A DNA stretch of 64,000 bases from Globodera rostochiensis (taxonomy: Eukaryota; Nematoda; Chromadorea; Rhabditida; Heteroderidae): the NCBI GenBank assembly GCA_018350325.1, contig JAEVLN010000001.1:4121254-4185253 (forward strand), in the 5' to 3' direction. A program made the translations under genes and the position numbers. Below are positions 43,201-54,503 of the stretch, in pieces. The notes under the pieces were generated by a model that saw nothing but the letters and a program-made list of their open reading frames with translations, was not told the origin of the DNA and ran no database searches. Each line of letters begins with the position of its first letter. The stretch's first letter is position 1.

Positions 43201-43346
43201 GGTTGCCCGGGCAATTCCAAATTTTTTCTATTCTGCGGTCCCAGTCCCAAACGTTAATCGGTTTTACGGTTCCGAACTTTCTTGGTCCCTTGTTCCGTTT
43301 ACAAATTTTAATTGTTTTACGGTTTCGTTATAATATTTATTCGGTT

Positions 43347-46171
43347 TCATTTTCTGGCGTCGGCTCGGCCCAGCCCCACTCGGATTAGCTGTCGTCGCAC
43401 TCGTTCGAACTCTTCCAACACTTTGGCAATGCGAAGTTGTAAATCGCCACTGATTCTGAAAACGTTTTTTGGATCATCTTCACTCGTTGCATGCCTTCAA
43501 TTGTCTCCTATTTATTTATTTATTTAGGCCCACCCAATCCTTCGCATCATTTTGCTGTATTTGAGGGAACGCAAAATGTCCCGAGAAATGTAATGGCGAC
43601 TTTGGTGAACGCATTGGACGGTAAGTTCCAATTGACCGCTGAACTCCGTGGCCAACCCTTCATGATGCAACTGCAATTTGCTATTGCATTATGTTTTTAT
43701 TAATTGAATTTAATTATTTCAAATGATTTTTATTTTCAATTTCCCACCGAATTCATTCGTGCCAATTGCTCCGCTTGGCCCAGGTGAGTTTCGCGAAGTG
43801 CACACAGTTTGGATTGGGGGGGTCTGTGACGAACAAAGTCAAGCCACAAATGTTGTGCAGCCGAATTCAAGCTGATCGGCAAAGCAAAAGTGGAGTAGCC
43901 TGAGGGAGAATTGGTGTAAATATAAATTTGGACTTTTTTAGCAAACAAAAGATTTTAAATTCTCTCATAAGCAAATATTCAAAAAAAATTGTCCGATCAT
44001 TCGAGCCGAATAATTGTTTTGGCTTTAAACGTAAAATGTTCGTTCGTTCTGACCATCCACGTGAATTCTGCCCCAACTGTCTTCAGCTGTCACTCTGATC
44101 AAAAGCCTTGGCCAAATGTCCAATGCTTCTGAAATGTTTGCCACATTTTGCCGCGGCCCATAATTTAGAGTAAATTCGATTGGATGCCCAAAGTGTGCCA
44201 CGTCATTCTTTAATAAAATAATAAGCAAATGGCATTCTTCCGATCAATGTGACAAACGCACTCTTCGCTCGCTCTTCACGACACATCGTTGGGTCCTCCC
44301 GTTCAGTTGTATGCTTTTTTGCTGGCTCTGGTGGTGATGATTGCTGTCCACTGGTTGTGCCAAATATTGCCAATTTTCCGGCAATTCCAAATGCCATTGC
44401 ACCCGCAGGTTGTCATGGGCAAAGCCAATGCCCCTCCCTTCAAAAATAAATATAATACAGCAAATGTTGGTTAGCTGAGCATGCCAATTTCAATCATGTA
44501 GTGCAACCAGTACTCGTCATTCCGTTCGGGCACTTCAAAACCTCCCTCGTCGTCTTCAGTTTCTTCTAAACCTTCTTTCCGACTGACTACGTCTGGTATC
44601 TCATCAAACACCGTCGGCTCTCTGACGGTCAGCTGTGCCCTGAAGGTTTTTCCCGTTTTGGCACAATTCACCGTCCGAATTTCGTCTAAGTCCCGATCAG
44701 TAATCAGTCGATGAGCATTCAACATTCGCAACTCCCACAGCAAATATTCCTCAGAAGCATCGTAAAAGCTGAAAAAGCCAAGAGAGACCAGCAGAACACT
44801 ATTAAAAAAACAATTTCTAATTAAGCTTACTCATCGGTGCCCAAATAAGCCATTATGCACATTCGGTGTTCATTCTCAACCATTGAGCGGCGGTTCATTC
44901 GTTGCTGATCAGACGAAGACAAAATTTGAATCGGATCTTTCGGAGTTGACTGTCTGGTGTTGGGTGAAATTGTATGGATTATAAAATTATTGTTAGATTA
45001 ATTTACTGACTCACTCACTCTTTTCGAACAATTTTTCGTTGTCGAATTGAAGAGCAAATCGTCCGTTTTTGGAGAAATTCTTCCCCAGCCGACGGCGGCT
45101 CCGCTGCATGCGATTCCGTCGCATCGAAAATGGTGAAAATCCGACGGGAAAGCGCGCTAATTAATGTGTTTTAGCAAAAAATCATTGTGATGCTTAAGAA
45201 GAATGCGTCACCGAAACGCGGTACTCAGAATAAATGCCAAAAATGAGGGACTTGGCTTCGAGCACATCATTTACGGCAGCAGCACCTGTGAACCCTTTGC
45301 CGCCGTTCCGTCCCCTTCTTCGGCAACGCCTTCAGCTCGGCATTCTCCGAGACCGTCTTGACCTCCTCCTGCTCGGCATTCTCCAAGACCGTCTTGCCCT
45401 CGGCATTCTCCGAGACCGTCTTGACCTCCTCCTGCTCGGCATTCTCCAAGACCGTCTTGCCCTCGGCATTCTCCGAGACCGTCTTGACCTCCTCCTGCTC
45501 GGCATTCTCCAAGACCGTCTTGCCCTCGGCATTCTCCGAGACCGTCTTGACCTCCTCCTGCTCGGCATTCTCCAAGACCGTCTTGCCCTCGGCATTCTCC
45601 GAGACCGTCTTGCCCTCCTTCAGCTCGGCATTCTCCGAGACCGTTTTGCCCGCCTCCTGCTCGGCATTCTCCGAGGCCGTCTTGTCCTCCTTCAGCTCGG
45701 CATTCTCTGAGACCGTCTCTTTGTCAGTCTCACGCCGTCGTCCGCCGTTCGGCTGTTCGTCTTCCGTTTCCTCTCCAAACCTTCCGACCGACGCCCCTCC
45801 GACCACCGCGGGTCTCGGAACGTTCTCCGCCCATCGAATTGTCATTTGCTCTTCCAATCGCTCTTCGCCTATTTTATCGCCAAATTCCACAAAATTTGCA
45901 GCTAACGACGATGATGATGAAGGTCCCCCAAAGTCCCCAATTTTTCCCTGCTGCTGTTGAACCGGGTCAAATGAGGAGGAAGCCAACAAAGTGCCGACAG
46001 ATCGGTCCACCGAAAAGAGTAAAACACTGAAAAAGACAATTCCCGAAAGGACTGTTGTTTTAATAACCGGAATTCAAGCAGTCCAACGTCACCGCCGATA
46101 TTGTAAAATTTTGGAAAGGTGTCATCGGCAGAATCTTTGTAACGAACAAAATTGGAGGGTTTTGTACACAT
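43347..46171 (-). CDS. mks-1: MKS1, B9-domain ciliary transition-zone protein
   Basis: MKS1 is a B9-domain component of the ciliary transition zone, with B9D1 and B9D2; in nematodes it acts in sensory cilia. Minus-strand exons are 46171-46068, 46026-45286, 45156-45019, 44953-44831, 44768-44508, 44433-44262, 44207-44054, 43899-43748, 43670-43534 and 43455-43347, in phase, about 696 residues against about 560 in human. Recognised segments in order are LLEFRVLLFSVDRS, MTIRWAENV, SRRIFTIFDATES, EHRMCIMAYLGTDD, FAHDNLRVQWHLELPENW, DVAHFGHPIEFTL, WPRLLIRVTAEDSWGRIHVDGYS, FSGQLELTVQCVHQSRHYIS and VLEEFERVRRQL at the C-terminus. Exon 2 carries an expanded acidic insert with a 21-residue tandem repeat, explaining the extra length. 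The donor of exon 5 (GTTGCA) is weak, and the B9 core is somewhat shortened after exon 8. Confidence 0.88.
45330..45720 (-). repeat. 63-bp tandem repeat inside the mks-1 coding exon
   Basis: Four near-perfect 63-bp units plus degenerate flanking units encode ENAEGKTVLENAEQEEVKTV-S in the minus-strand mks-1 frame, followed upstream by ENAELKEDKTASENAEQEAG variants. The unit is a multiple of three, unlike most other arrays in this window, so copy-number change would keep the frame. The encoded stretch is Glu-rich and probably disordered or helical. Confidence 0.9.
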
Positions 46172-46520
46172 TTGACGCCAAAAAGATGTAAAAGAAGTGC
46201 GTTTTATGGGCTAACAGAGGGAGAGAAGTACGGCAAAATAGAAATTGAACAGATTTGGGAATGAATGGTTGCCGTTGGATACCAACGAAAGGGTTAATTG
46301 AGACGACTTGCCTAATAGTTTGTTTGAGTTTTGTTTCATTTATTGTATTCCGTAAGAAAACGACAATCTTTAAAAAGTAAAATTTCGATTCGTTCCAAAA
46401 TAAACGAAATTTTAATTCCGACCAACGAAAGCCAATGTCAGTTCACGCGTTAAAAATAAAAAATTCAACGTTTAAATTTATTAAAATCCAAAATTTTGTT
46501 AACAAAAACAATGAATGTCA
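46172..46520. other. Spacer between NLE1 3' end and mks-1 5' end
   Basis: The two minus-strand genes are separated by about 350 bp, which must hold the mks-1 promoter and the NLE1 3' UTR. Nothing else was recognised. Head-to-tail spacing this close is compatible with an operon, but no trans-splicing evidence can be read from DNA alone. Confidence 0.4.
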
Positions 46521-49422
46521 TCATCTTTTCCATAACTTTAGCAATTTGTCTTTGCCCCCACTGGCCACATTTTCGCCGTTCGGACTCCTAAAATTAAAAT
46601 TAACAAAAAAAACCAACCAAAATTAATGGTTTCGTTACCAATCCACAGCAAACACTTCGTCTCCATGGCCAGGCAAATCCAACATCAATTTGGTGGTCCG
46701 GATGTTCCAAACCTAACAAAATGTTTGTATTTATTCCATTATTTCATTTTTTGAGCAATCAAAAAGGGTCACACGAAGTAAGTAATATTTTGAGTCTTTG
46801 CAATATTCCGTGACAAAACTCGTAAAATAGCCAAAACGTTCAGTAGACTCCCAAAATCGAAATTAGCTGTGGACTGGCATTTCCCACAAAGAAATTGCCC
46901 CCTCCCCGTCACCTTCAGCGTCGAATCGGCTGAGCCCGAGACGAGAAGTCGGCCGTCGGAGGACCACGCAATTTGGTAAACCGGGGCCACATGGCCGCGC
47001 AGAGTGGCGATGAATTTGCCATTACGTCCGTCCCAAAGTTTGATCGATTTGTCGAAAGAGGCGGAAGCGATGGTGCGCGTGTCCGGCGAAAATTGGACCT
47101 AAATTAAAGAGTCCCAACTTCTATCGAATGAAGAAGGGAGATTCTTTTCATTCCGATTGATTTTAAATGTTGAATGTGTTGAAAAATGCGCCACCGAGAA
47201 AATTTGGGAATTTTGGTGCGAAGTTGTTATAGAGGGGAGTGCGGCGATGTGGAAGGGGCGGGGGGGGGAGGGGGGTCGATGCGAATGTATGAAATTTCGA
47301 AGTTTGATCTTGAATATGCGATGATATTTTATCTGTTGTGCCATGGCCCACCTGGTTTACCAACTGTTGATGGCCGGTAAGCCGCGCAATTGGCTGCTTC
47401 TTCTCGCCCGGCTCCCACAGAAACATGGTGAAGTCGTCCGACCCCGACACGAGCCGTTCCACCGATGGGTCGCCGAGAGCTTTCAAATACCTGCGTTTGG
47501 CATCACTTGTGAGCTTCAAAAGGTAAAGAATATTTGGGAAAAACCAATTACTTAAACAATAAAAGAAATAAAAATAAGTTGTGCAAATTATGAGCAACGA
47601 ATCGGACCTTTTGCGCCGAACTTTCATCGGACGGGCTGAGCACGGGTTGGCCTTTGCTCTGCGCTTCGGCCGAGAAAAAGCCCAATCGGAGCACGTAATC
47701 GCAGCTCAACGACAAAGTGTTGATCCAATGGCCATGGCCAGTCAATGTGCGACACAAAGTTCCGTCATCAGCTCGCCACACTTTCACCGTTCGGTCCTAT
47801 CGAAATTTAAAATGCAGATATTCACCAATTATAAAAAAGTTTGTTTGATTTTTGTCCATCTTCCCCGAATCAGCCAAACCTGGGAGCCGGAGTAGATCAG
47901 ACCGCACCCGCCCCAACGAATTGCTGTCACCTGAGAAACAAAAGAATGAATATATTTATTTCCTTGTCAGAGCCTCCCCCCCCCCCCCAAAGTTACGGAT
48001 GCGTTGTGACCGCTGAGCACTCGGACGGTGGCGCCCAATTGAATATCCCAAATTCGAATGGTTTTGTCCCATCCCGCGCTGGCCAACAGCCTAAATTTTA
48101 AAAAAATGATTTGACTTTACTTTTTAGTGCCAATGTGGAAATTCCAAATGCGCTCGATAAATTTCACCATTTTAAAGTAAAAACCACAAAAGCAAAAAGG
48201 AATACATTTTCACTAAATCCATCTTCAGCAATTTTATGCTACGCCTCTACCTGCATTCCGCTTCACTCGCAATGTGTAGCGGCTGCCAAGCGATCGCGTT
48301 GACCCATTTCTGATGCCCGTTTAGCACGCGACGTTGCGCGCCGCTACGTGCATCCCAGACGCGGACGACGCCGCTTTTGCACGCGGAGGCTAACACGCGT
48401 CCGTCCGGTGACCATCCGATACACAACACCCAATCGCTATGACCACTCAGCGTCTGTTTCGGCAGATTCGTGTGCAAATCCCACAGACGCACCGTTCTGT
48501 CGCCAGAACCACTGGCCAAACAGCTGAAGAAAAAGATTGGACTTCCAAAAAAAAGTTTTTGTCCATCCTTAAAAACGGCATTAAAATATTCCAAATTTGA
48601 ATCGCTAAAATAATTTGCCAACACCTTCCGTCGGGGCTGAACTGTACAGAGAGCACGGGCTCGCCATGCCCAGGCAGTGAAGCTGCACAACGCGTAACGG
48701 GCCGAACTCTGAAGACGGCCTGTGGCAGGCAGACCAACTCGAGGGGCTTAAATATTTAATTATTTAGTTTTTTTGGCTCTAGCATAGAATTTTTCTATTT
48801 AAAAGTGGGCATTTTAAGCCGAAAAATCCTCGGCAAATGAGTTTTTTTTTTCCAAAACAGAAAAATAAAAAACAAACCTTTTCCACAAAAAGCTGCTCAG
48901 GAGGCAGAGAGTCGAGCAAAGAGTCGACGATTTCTGTCCAATTTCTGCCATTTGGTTCTTCTGAGGCAGTCCGAAATTGAACGGGTGCCGCCAATTCGTC
49001 GTCGTCGTCCTCCTCTTCTCCGGCGTTTGTATCCTTCGGTTGTTTTTGGTTACGCAGCAATTGATGGTAAAGCGATTGAAGCTGTTCCGCTGTGGTGGAA
49101 GCAAGAACCTGCAAACTTCATGTAGAGAAGCTCTTTGTTTCAAAAGCAGTCAATTTTTGGTACTTTTCGTTGTGACCCCCTCCCCTCCCCTAAAACATTT
49201 CAGGGGGGGGGGGGGCATGTCCGCCTGACTTTCGGGCCTGGGTCACAAAAATATCGAAGGAAAACTCACAACAACGGGCGCCTCACTGAGCTCTTTTCCA
49301 GCCTCGGAGAAGAGGCGCACTGTCACACTCCGCTGCTGATTCCGACAACTTTCATCATCCTTGTCGCCATCGAATTTGCGCTTTTGTATCGGCTGCTCTA
49401 GCAAAAGGCCAATGGAATGCAT
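46521..49422 (-). CDS. nle-1: Notchless homolog NLE1, WD40 ribosome-assembly factor
   Basis: NLE1/Rsa4 is a nucleolar WD40 protein bound by the MDN1/Rea1 AAA ATPase during 60S subunit maturation. Minus-strand exons 49422-49270, 49108-48878, 48746-48625, 48523-48251, 48090-47997, 47930-47880, 47796-47608, 47513-47352, 47098-46913, 46712-46639 and 46587-46521 are all in phase and give about 533 residues against 485 in human. The N-terminal NLE domain has LLEQPIQ and VFRVRPVTRCAASLPGHGEP. WD repeats include LASGSGDRTVRLWDL, SGHSDWVLCIGWSPDGR, LLASAGWDKTIRIWD, RTLTGHGHWINTLSLS, RLVSGSDDFTMFLWEP, IASASFDKSIKLWDGR and LLVSGSADSTLKVW. The last small exon supplies the closing strand (SPNGENVASGGKDKLLKLW). 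An acidic EEEDDDDE insert lies in exon 2. The gene looks intact. Confidence 0.94.
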
Positions 49423-49883
49423 TAGCCTCAAATTAAAAACAAACGAATAAAACGAAAGACCTGAAAGAAGAAAGTTTACTAGACTGGACGTAAGTCAGTT
49501 CACCCCTAAAGACATCTTTTAAGTAAAACAATTTTTGCGCGGAAGGACCTGCGAAGCGCAAGTTATGAGCTCTGGACTGAAATGTCCCTAAAAGAAGTTG
49601 TGAGTGAAAACGACAGGGCTGCTACTCCGGCATAGCTCATCCGATTCTCTAAAAATTGCAAAAAGGCGCCTAAAAAAAGCAAGAATCCTTATATAAAAAG
49701 GAGAATGGTTTGTGTGTTTGTAACGCGGGTTTTGAATTTTGCAAGGACGTTGTGCCAAAAGGTTAAGATGTGAAGAAGGTTAGTCACAAGGATGAAGGAA
49801 ATAGTGTTGAAAGTGAAGAGACTTTTGAAAGGGAAAGAGAGAAAAAATGAGAGATAAGGTGGGGGTAGAGATATTGAGCAAAT

Positions 49884-49963
49884 GGCTGCGCTGCCCGCTG
49901 TGGCGTGCGCGTCGCTGACGCGTACGCCACTCGCTGCTCATTTGCAGCGGGTGCGCAGCGCTG
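49884..49963. repeat. GC-rich inverted repeat
   Basis: GTGGCGTGCGCGTC and GACGCGTACGCCAC form an inner inverted pair around a 3-bp loop, and CTGCGCTGCCCGCTG with CAGCGGGTGCGCAG form an outer imperfect pair. The structure would fold into an extended or cross-shaped hairpin. It could be a mobile-element remnant. Confidence 0.6.
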
Positions 49964-50113
49964 TCCAATTGGTGTGGGAGCGCAGAGGAAGAAGGAAGGG
50001 GAAAGAGTAAGGGAGAAGAGGCAAGAGAAAGAATGAAAGGAGGGAGTGTGAGTGAGAAATGATGAGCAGCAGAGATTAGCGGATGGTAAAGAAAAAGCAA
50101 GAGAAACTTTCGT

Positions 50114-50184
50114 TGCTGTCGGTGGGGTAGTGGATAAGCGCTTTAGCGTTTAATACGTGATGTGTGGGTTCAATTCCCGAATGC
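50114..50184 (+). other. tRNA-like / SINE-head segment
   Basis: GGTGGGGTAGTGGATAAGCG resembles a tRNA A box region, and GGTTCAATTCC, 29 bases further on, matches the B box consensus. The candidate acceptor stem (GCTGTCG with CGAATGC) pairs at only five of seven positions, so a decayed tRNA or the head of a SINE is more likely than a functional tRNA. A T-rich stretch follows. Confidence 0.45.
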
Positions 50185-50289
50185 AAGATTCTTTTTTCAA
50201 TTAATTAAAATTAAACAAACAGGTTAATTCATTTTTTTCTTTTATTAAAGCCAAAATAAATTAGTTTAAAATTTTTTAACAAAGATAAA

Positions 50290-53200
50290 AGGGAAAACCA
50301 GTGCAAAAATAAGTGCCAAGCGGGAAAAGTGCCAAAAGGGAAAAAGAGAGAAAATGCCAAGAGGGAAAAGTGCCAAAGATGAAAATGTCAAAAGGAAAAA
50401 GTGGAAAAAGGTGAAATGCCACGGGGGAAAAGCCAAAAGCGGGGAAAAGTGCCAAGCGAGAAAACGACAAAAGGGAAAATGCCAACAGGAACCGGTGCCA
50501 AAGGAAAAAGTGCAAAAAGGTCAAATGCCACGGGGGAAAAGCCAAAAGCGTGAAACAGTGCCGAGAGGGAAAAGTGCCAAAAGGCAAAATGCCAAGAGGG
50601 AACGGTGCCAAAAGGAAAAGTGCAAAAAGGTGAAATGCCACGGGGGAAAAGAAACAGTGCCGAGTGGGAAAAGTGCCAAAAGGCAAAATGCCAAGAGGGA
50701 ACGGTGCCAAAAGGAAAAGTGCAAAAAGGTGAAATGCCACGGGGGAAAGTGCCAAAAGGTAAAAAGGGAGAAAATGTCAAAAGAAAACGGTGCCAAAAGG
50801 AAAAGTGCAAAAAGGTGAAATGCCACGGAAGAAAAGCCAAAAGCGGGGAAAAGTGCCAAGCGAGAAAGCGACAAAAGGGAAAATGCCAAGAGGAACCGGT
50901 GCCAAAGGAAAAAATGCAAAAAGGTGAAATGCCACGGGGGAAAAGCCAAAAGCGGGGAAACAGTGCCGATAGGGAAAAGTGCCAAAAGGCAAAATGCCAA
51001 GAGGGAACGGTGCCAAAAGGAAAAGTGCAAAAAGGTGAAATGCCACGGGGGAAAGCCAAAAGCGTGAAACAGTGCCGAGAGGGAAAAGTGCCAAAAGGCA
51101 AAATGCCAAGAGGGAACGGTGCCAAAAGGAAAAGTGCAAAAAGGTGAAATGCCACGGGGGAAAAGCCAAAAGCGGGGAAACAGTGCCGAGAGGGAAAAGT
51201 GCCAAAAGGCAAAATGCCAAGAGGGAACGGTGCCAAAAGGAAAAGTGCAAAAAGGTGAAATGCCACGGGGGAAAAGCCAAAAGCGGGGAAACAGTGCCGA
51301 GAGGGAAAAGTGCCAAAAGGCAAAATGCCAAGAGGGAACGGTGCCAAAGGAAAAAGTGCAAAAAGGTGAAATGCCACGGGGGAAAAGCCAAAAGCGGGGA
51401 AACAGTGCCGAGAGGGAAAAGTGCCAAAAGGCAAAATGCCAAGAGGGAACGGTGCCAAAAGGAAAAGTGCAAAAAGGTGAAATGCCACGGGAGAAAAGCC
51501 AAACGCGGGAAAATGCCAAGCGGGAAAGTGCCAAAAGGTAAAAAGGGAGAAAATGTCAAAAGGAAACGGTGCCAAAAGGAAAAGTGCAAAAAGGTGAAAT
51601 GCCACGGGAGAAAAGCCAAAAGCGGGGAAAAGTGCCAAAAGGCAAAATGCCAAGAGGAACCGGTGCCAAAGGAAAAAGTGCAAAAAGGTGAAATGCCACG
51701 GGAGAAAAGCCAAACGCGGGGAAAATGCCAAAAGGGAAAGTGCCTAAAGGGGAAAAAGCCAAACGCGGGGAAAATGCCAAAAGGGAAAAGTGCCAAAAGG
51801 CAAAATGCCAAAAAAGAACGGTGCCAAAAAGAAAAATGCCAAAAGGGAAAAGTGCCTAAAGGGGAAAAAGGTAAATAGGGAGAAAATGTCAAGAAGGAAA
51901 AATGCCAAAAGGGAAAAGTGCCTAAAGGGGAAAAAGGTAAATAGGGAGAAAATGTCAAGAGGGAAAAATGCCAAAAGGAAAAATGCCAAAAGGCAAAATG
52001 CCAAAAAAGAACGGTGCCCAAAGGAAAAAGTGCAAAAAAAAATGCTACGAGGGAAAAGCCAAAAGCGGAAAAACGGTGCCGAGAGGGAAAAGTGCCAAAA
52101 TGCAAAATGCCAAGAGGGAACGGTGCCAAAAAGAAAAATGCCAAAAGGGAAAAGTGCCTAAAGGGGAAAAAGGTAAATAGGGAGAAAATGTCAAGAAGGA
52201 AAAATGCCAAAAGGGAAAAGTGCCTAAAGGGGAAAAAGGTAAAAAGGGAGAAAATGTCAAGAGGGAAAAGTGCCAAAAGGCAAAATGCCAAAAAAGAACG
52301 GTGCCAAAGGAAAAAGTGCAAAAAAAAAATGCTACGGGGGAAAAGCCAAAAGCGTAAAAACGGTGCCGAGAGGGAAAAGTGCCAAAAGGCAAAATGCCAA
52401 GAGGGAACGGTGCTAAAAGGAAAAGTGCAAAAAGGTGAAATGCCACGGGAAAAAAGCTAAAAGCGGGGAAAATGCCAAGAGGGAACGGTGCCAAAAAGAA
52501 AAATGCCAAAAGGGAAAAGTGCCTAAAGGGGAAAAAGGTAAATAGGGAGAAAATGTCAAGAGGGAAAAATGCCAAAAGGGAAAAGTGCCAAAAGGCAAAA
52601 TGCCAAAAAAGAACGGTGCCAAAGGAAAAAGTGCAAAAAAAAATGCTACGGGGGAAAAGCCAAAAGCGGAAGGTGCCGAGAGGGAAAAGTGCCAAAAGGC
52701 AAAATGCCAAGAGGGAACGGTGCCAAAAAGAAAAATGCCAAAAGGGAAAAGTGCCTAAAGGGGAAAAAGGTAAATAGGGAGAAAATGTCAAGAGGGAAAA
52801 ATGCCAAAAGGAAAAATGCCAAAAGGGAAAAGTGCCTAAAGGGGAAAAAGGTAAAAAGGGAGAAAATGTCAAGAGGGAAAAGTGCCAAAAGGCAAAATGC
52901 CAAGAGGGAAAAGTGCCTAAAGGGGAAAAAGGTAAAAAAGGAGAAAATGTCAAGAGGGAAAAGTGCCAAAAGGCAAAATGCCAAAAGGGAAAAGTGCCTA
53001 AAGGGGAAAAAGCTAAAAGCGGGGAAAATGCCAAGAGGGAACGGTGCCAAAAAGAAAAATGCCAAAAGGGAAAAGTGCCTAAAGGGGAAAAAGGTAAATA
53101 GGGAGAAAATGTCAAGAGGGAAAAATGCCAAAAGGAAAAATGCCAAAAGGGAAAAGTGCCAAAAGGCAAAATGCCAAAAAAGAACGGTGCCAAAGGAAAA

Positions 53201-53930
53201 AGTGCAAAAAAAAATGCTACGGGGGAAAAGCCAAAAGCGGAAGGTGCCGAGAGGGAAAAGTGCCAAAAGGCAAAATGCCAAGAGGGAACGGTGCCAAAAA
53301 GAAAAATGCCAAAAGGGAAAAGTGCCTAAAGGGGAAAAAGGTAAATAGGGAGAAAATGTCAAGAGGGAAAAATGCCAAAAGGAAAAATGCCAAAAGGGAA
53401 AAGTGCCTAAAGGGGAAAAAGGTAAAAAGGGAGAAAATGTCAAGAGGGAAAAGTGCCAAAAGGCAAAATCCAAAAAGGGAACGGTGCCAAAAGGAAAAGT
53501 TCAAAAAGGTGAAATGCCACGGGGAAAAGCCAAAAGCGGGGAAAAGTGCCAGGCGAGAAAGTTCCAAAAGAGAAAAGAGAGAAAATGCCAAAAAGAATGC
53601 GTCAAAAGTGCCAAAAAGCAAAATTTGAATAAGGGAATGTGCCCAAAGTGGAAAAAGGTAAAAGGGAGAAATGTCAGGAGGGAAAAGTGCCAAGCAGGAA
53701 AAGTGCCAAAAAGGAAAATCTGCCATAAGATGAAAATGCCAAAACGAAAAGTGCCAAAAAGTGAAATGCCAAGGGGGAAAAAGCAAAAGCGGGGAATGTG
53801 CCATAAGTGGGTAAAGCTAAAAGTTGGAAAATGTCAAAAGGATAAAACGCCAAGAGGAAAAAGTGCCAAAAAGGGAAAATGTCAAAAGAAGAAAATTCCA
53901 AGGATAAAAAGCGTTGAAGTATTTCAATCA
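50290..53930. repeat. 3.6-kb GTGCCAAAAGG minisatellite
   Basis: A purine-rich array of short words (GGGAAAAGTGCCAAAAGGCA, AAATGCCAAGAGGGAACGGT, AAGGTGAAATGCCACGGG) arranged in higher-order units of roughly 110-150 bp, decaying towards the right end. Both strands stay open for up to 500 codons (Lys/Gly-rich on plus, Phe/Leu-rich on minus), which I read as artefacts. It lies between the 5' sides of NLE1 and the PIP kinase. Confidence 0.93.
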
Positions 53931-54503
53931 AATCTGTGCATAACATATCCGTACTTCTAGCGGTTGGTGCGCCGTTAGGCGCACCTAAACCGCTAGTTTC
54001 TATAAAAATTTGACAAAAAAAAAAATCGACTTTTATTGTTTTTTTGGTTTCAAAAAAATTATGATCTTGGCAAGAAAATTTGAATTTTACTGCATTTTTC
54101 ATAAGAAATTTAAAACTTTTAGACGCAAAACCCCAAAATAGGTTTTTCTAGGTCCGAATAGCCTTGTTAAAACGGCAAATTTTCTACTAAAAACATATTT
54201 TTCGTGCATAACTCGTCAAAACAAAGCTGCAGAAAAATAGGTAAAAACCTAAAAATAGCAGTCATGAAAATGACATTAAGATAAAACCAATGTGTGTACA
54301 TGGAGAACTCATTATTATTCACTAAAATACAAGATTTGAATATGCTAAATAAATATTTGAAATTATGAAAATCATTAGCCGACAATGGAGCTCAGATGAT
54401 TCTACGCCCCCAAAACCCCTGGAAACACCTTTTTATCGGTTTTGAAAAAAATTTGTATTTAATTTATGAGCCTTTTTAGCTTCTAAACACTGATCCATTT
54501 CAA
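53931..54503. repeat. Hairpin and dispersed repeat copy upstream of PIP4K
   Basis: A perfect-ended hairpin (CTAGCGGTTGGTGCGCC, loop GTTA, GGCGCACCTAAACCGCTAG) lies at 53957-53996. The following AT-rich stretch shares TGATCTTGGCAAGAAAA and neighbouring words with about 58282-58345, and at 54395-54425 an inverted match to about 5215-5260. This is a second copy of the dispersed repeat. Confidence 0.55.

Larger units (their letters stand above)
49423..50289. other. NLE1 upstream region with hairpin and tRNA-like segment
   Basis: No protein gene seen. Contains the NLE1 promoter side, a GC-rich imperfect hairpin at about 49884-49963 and a tRNA-like segment at about 50114-50184, described separately. 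Confidence 0.45.

Noticed and set aside
40925..43388. Plus-strand ORF of 640 codons and others rich in FRTFSVSRFRF
   Set aside because: The repeat has no stop in any plus frame, so open length is automatic. The peptides are pure repeat and differ only by frame.
46635..46640. Truncated NLE1 ending at VFAVDW with a stop
   Set aside because: A GT donor at 46638 and a small downstream exon (46587-46521) restore the missing last WD40 strand, so the gene is complete.
50354..53804. Large Lys-rich plus and Phe/Leu-rich minus ORFs up to 514 codons
   Set aside because: Both strands are open over the same array, as expected from a purine-rich repeat without stop words. There is no conserved domain.
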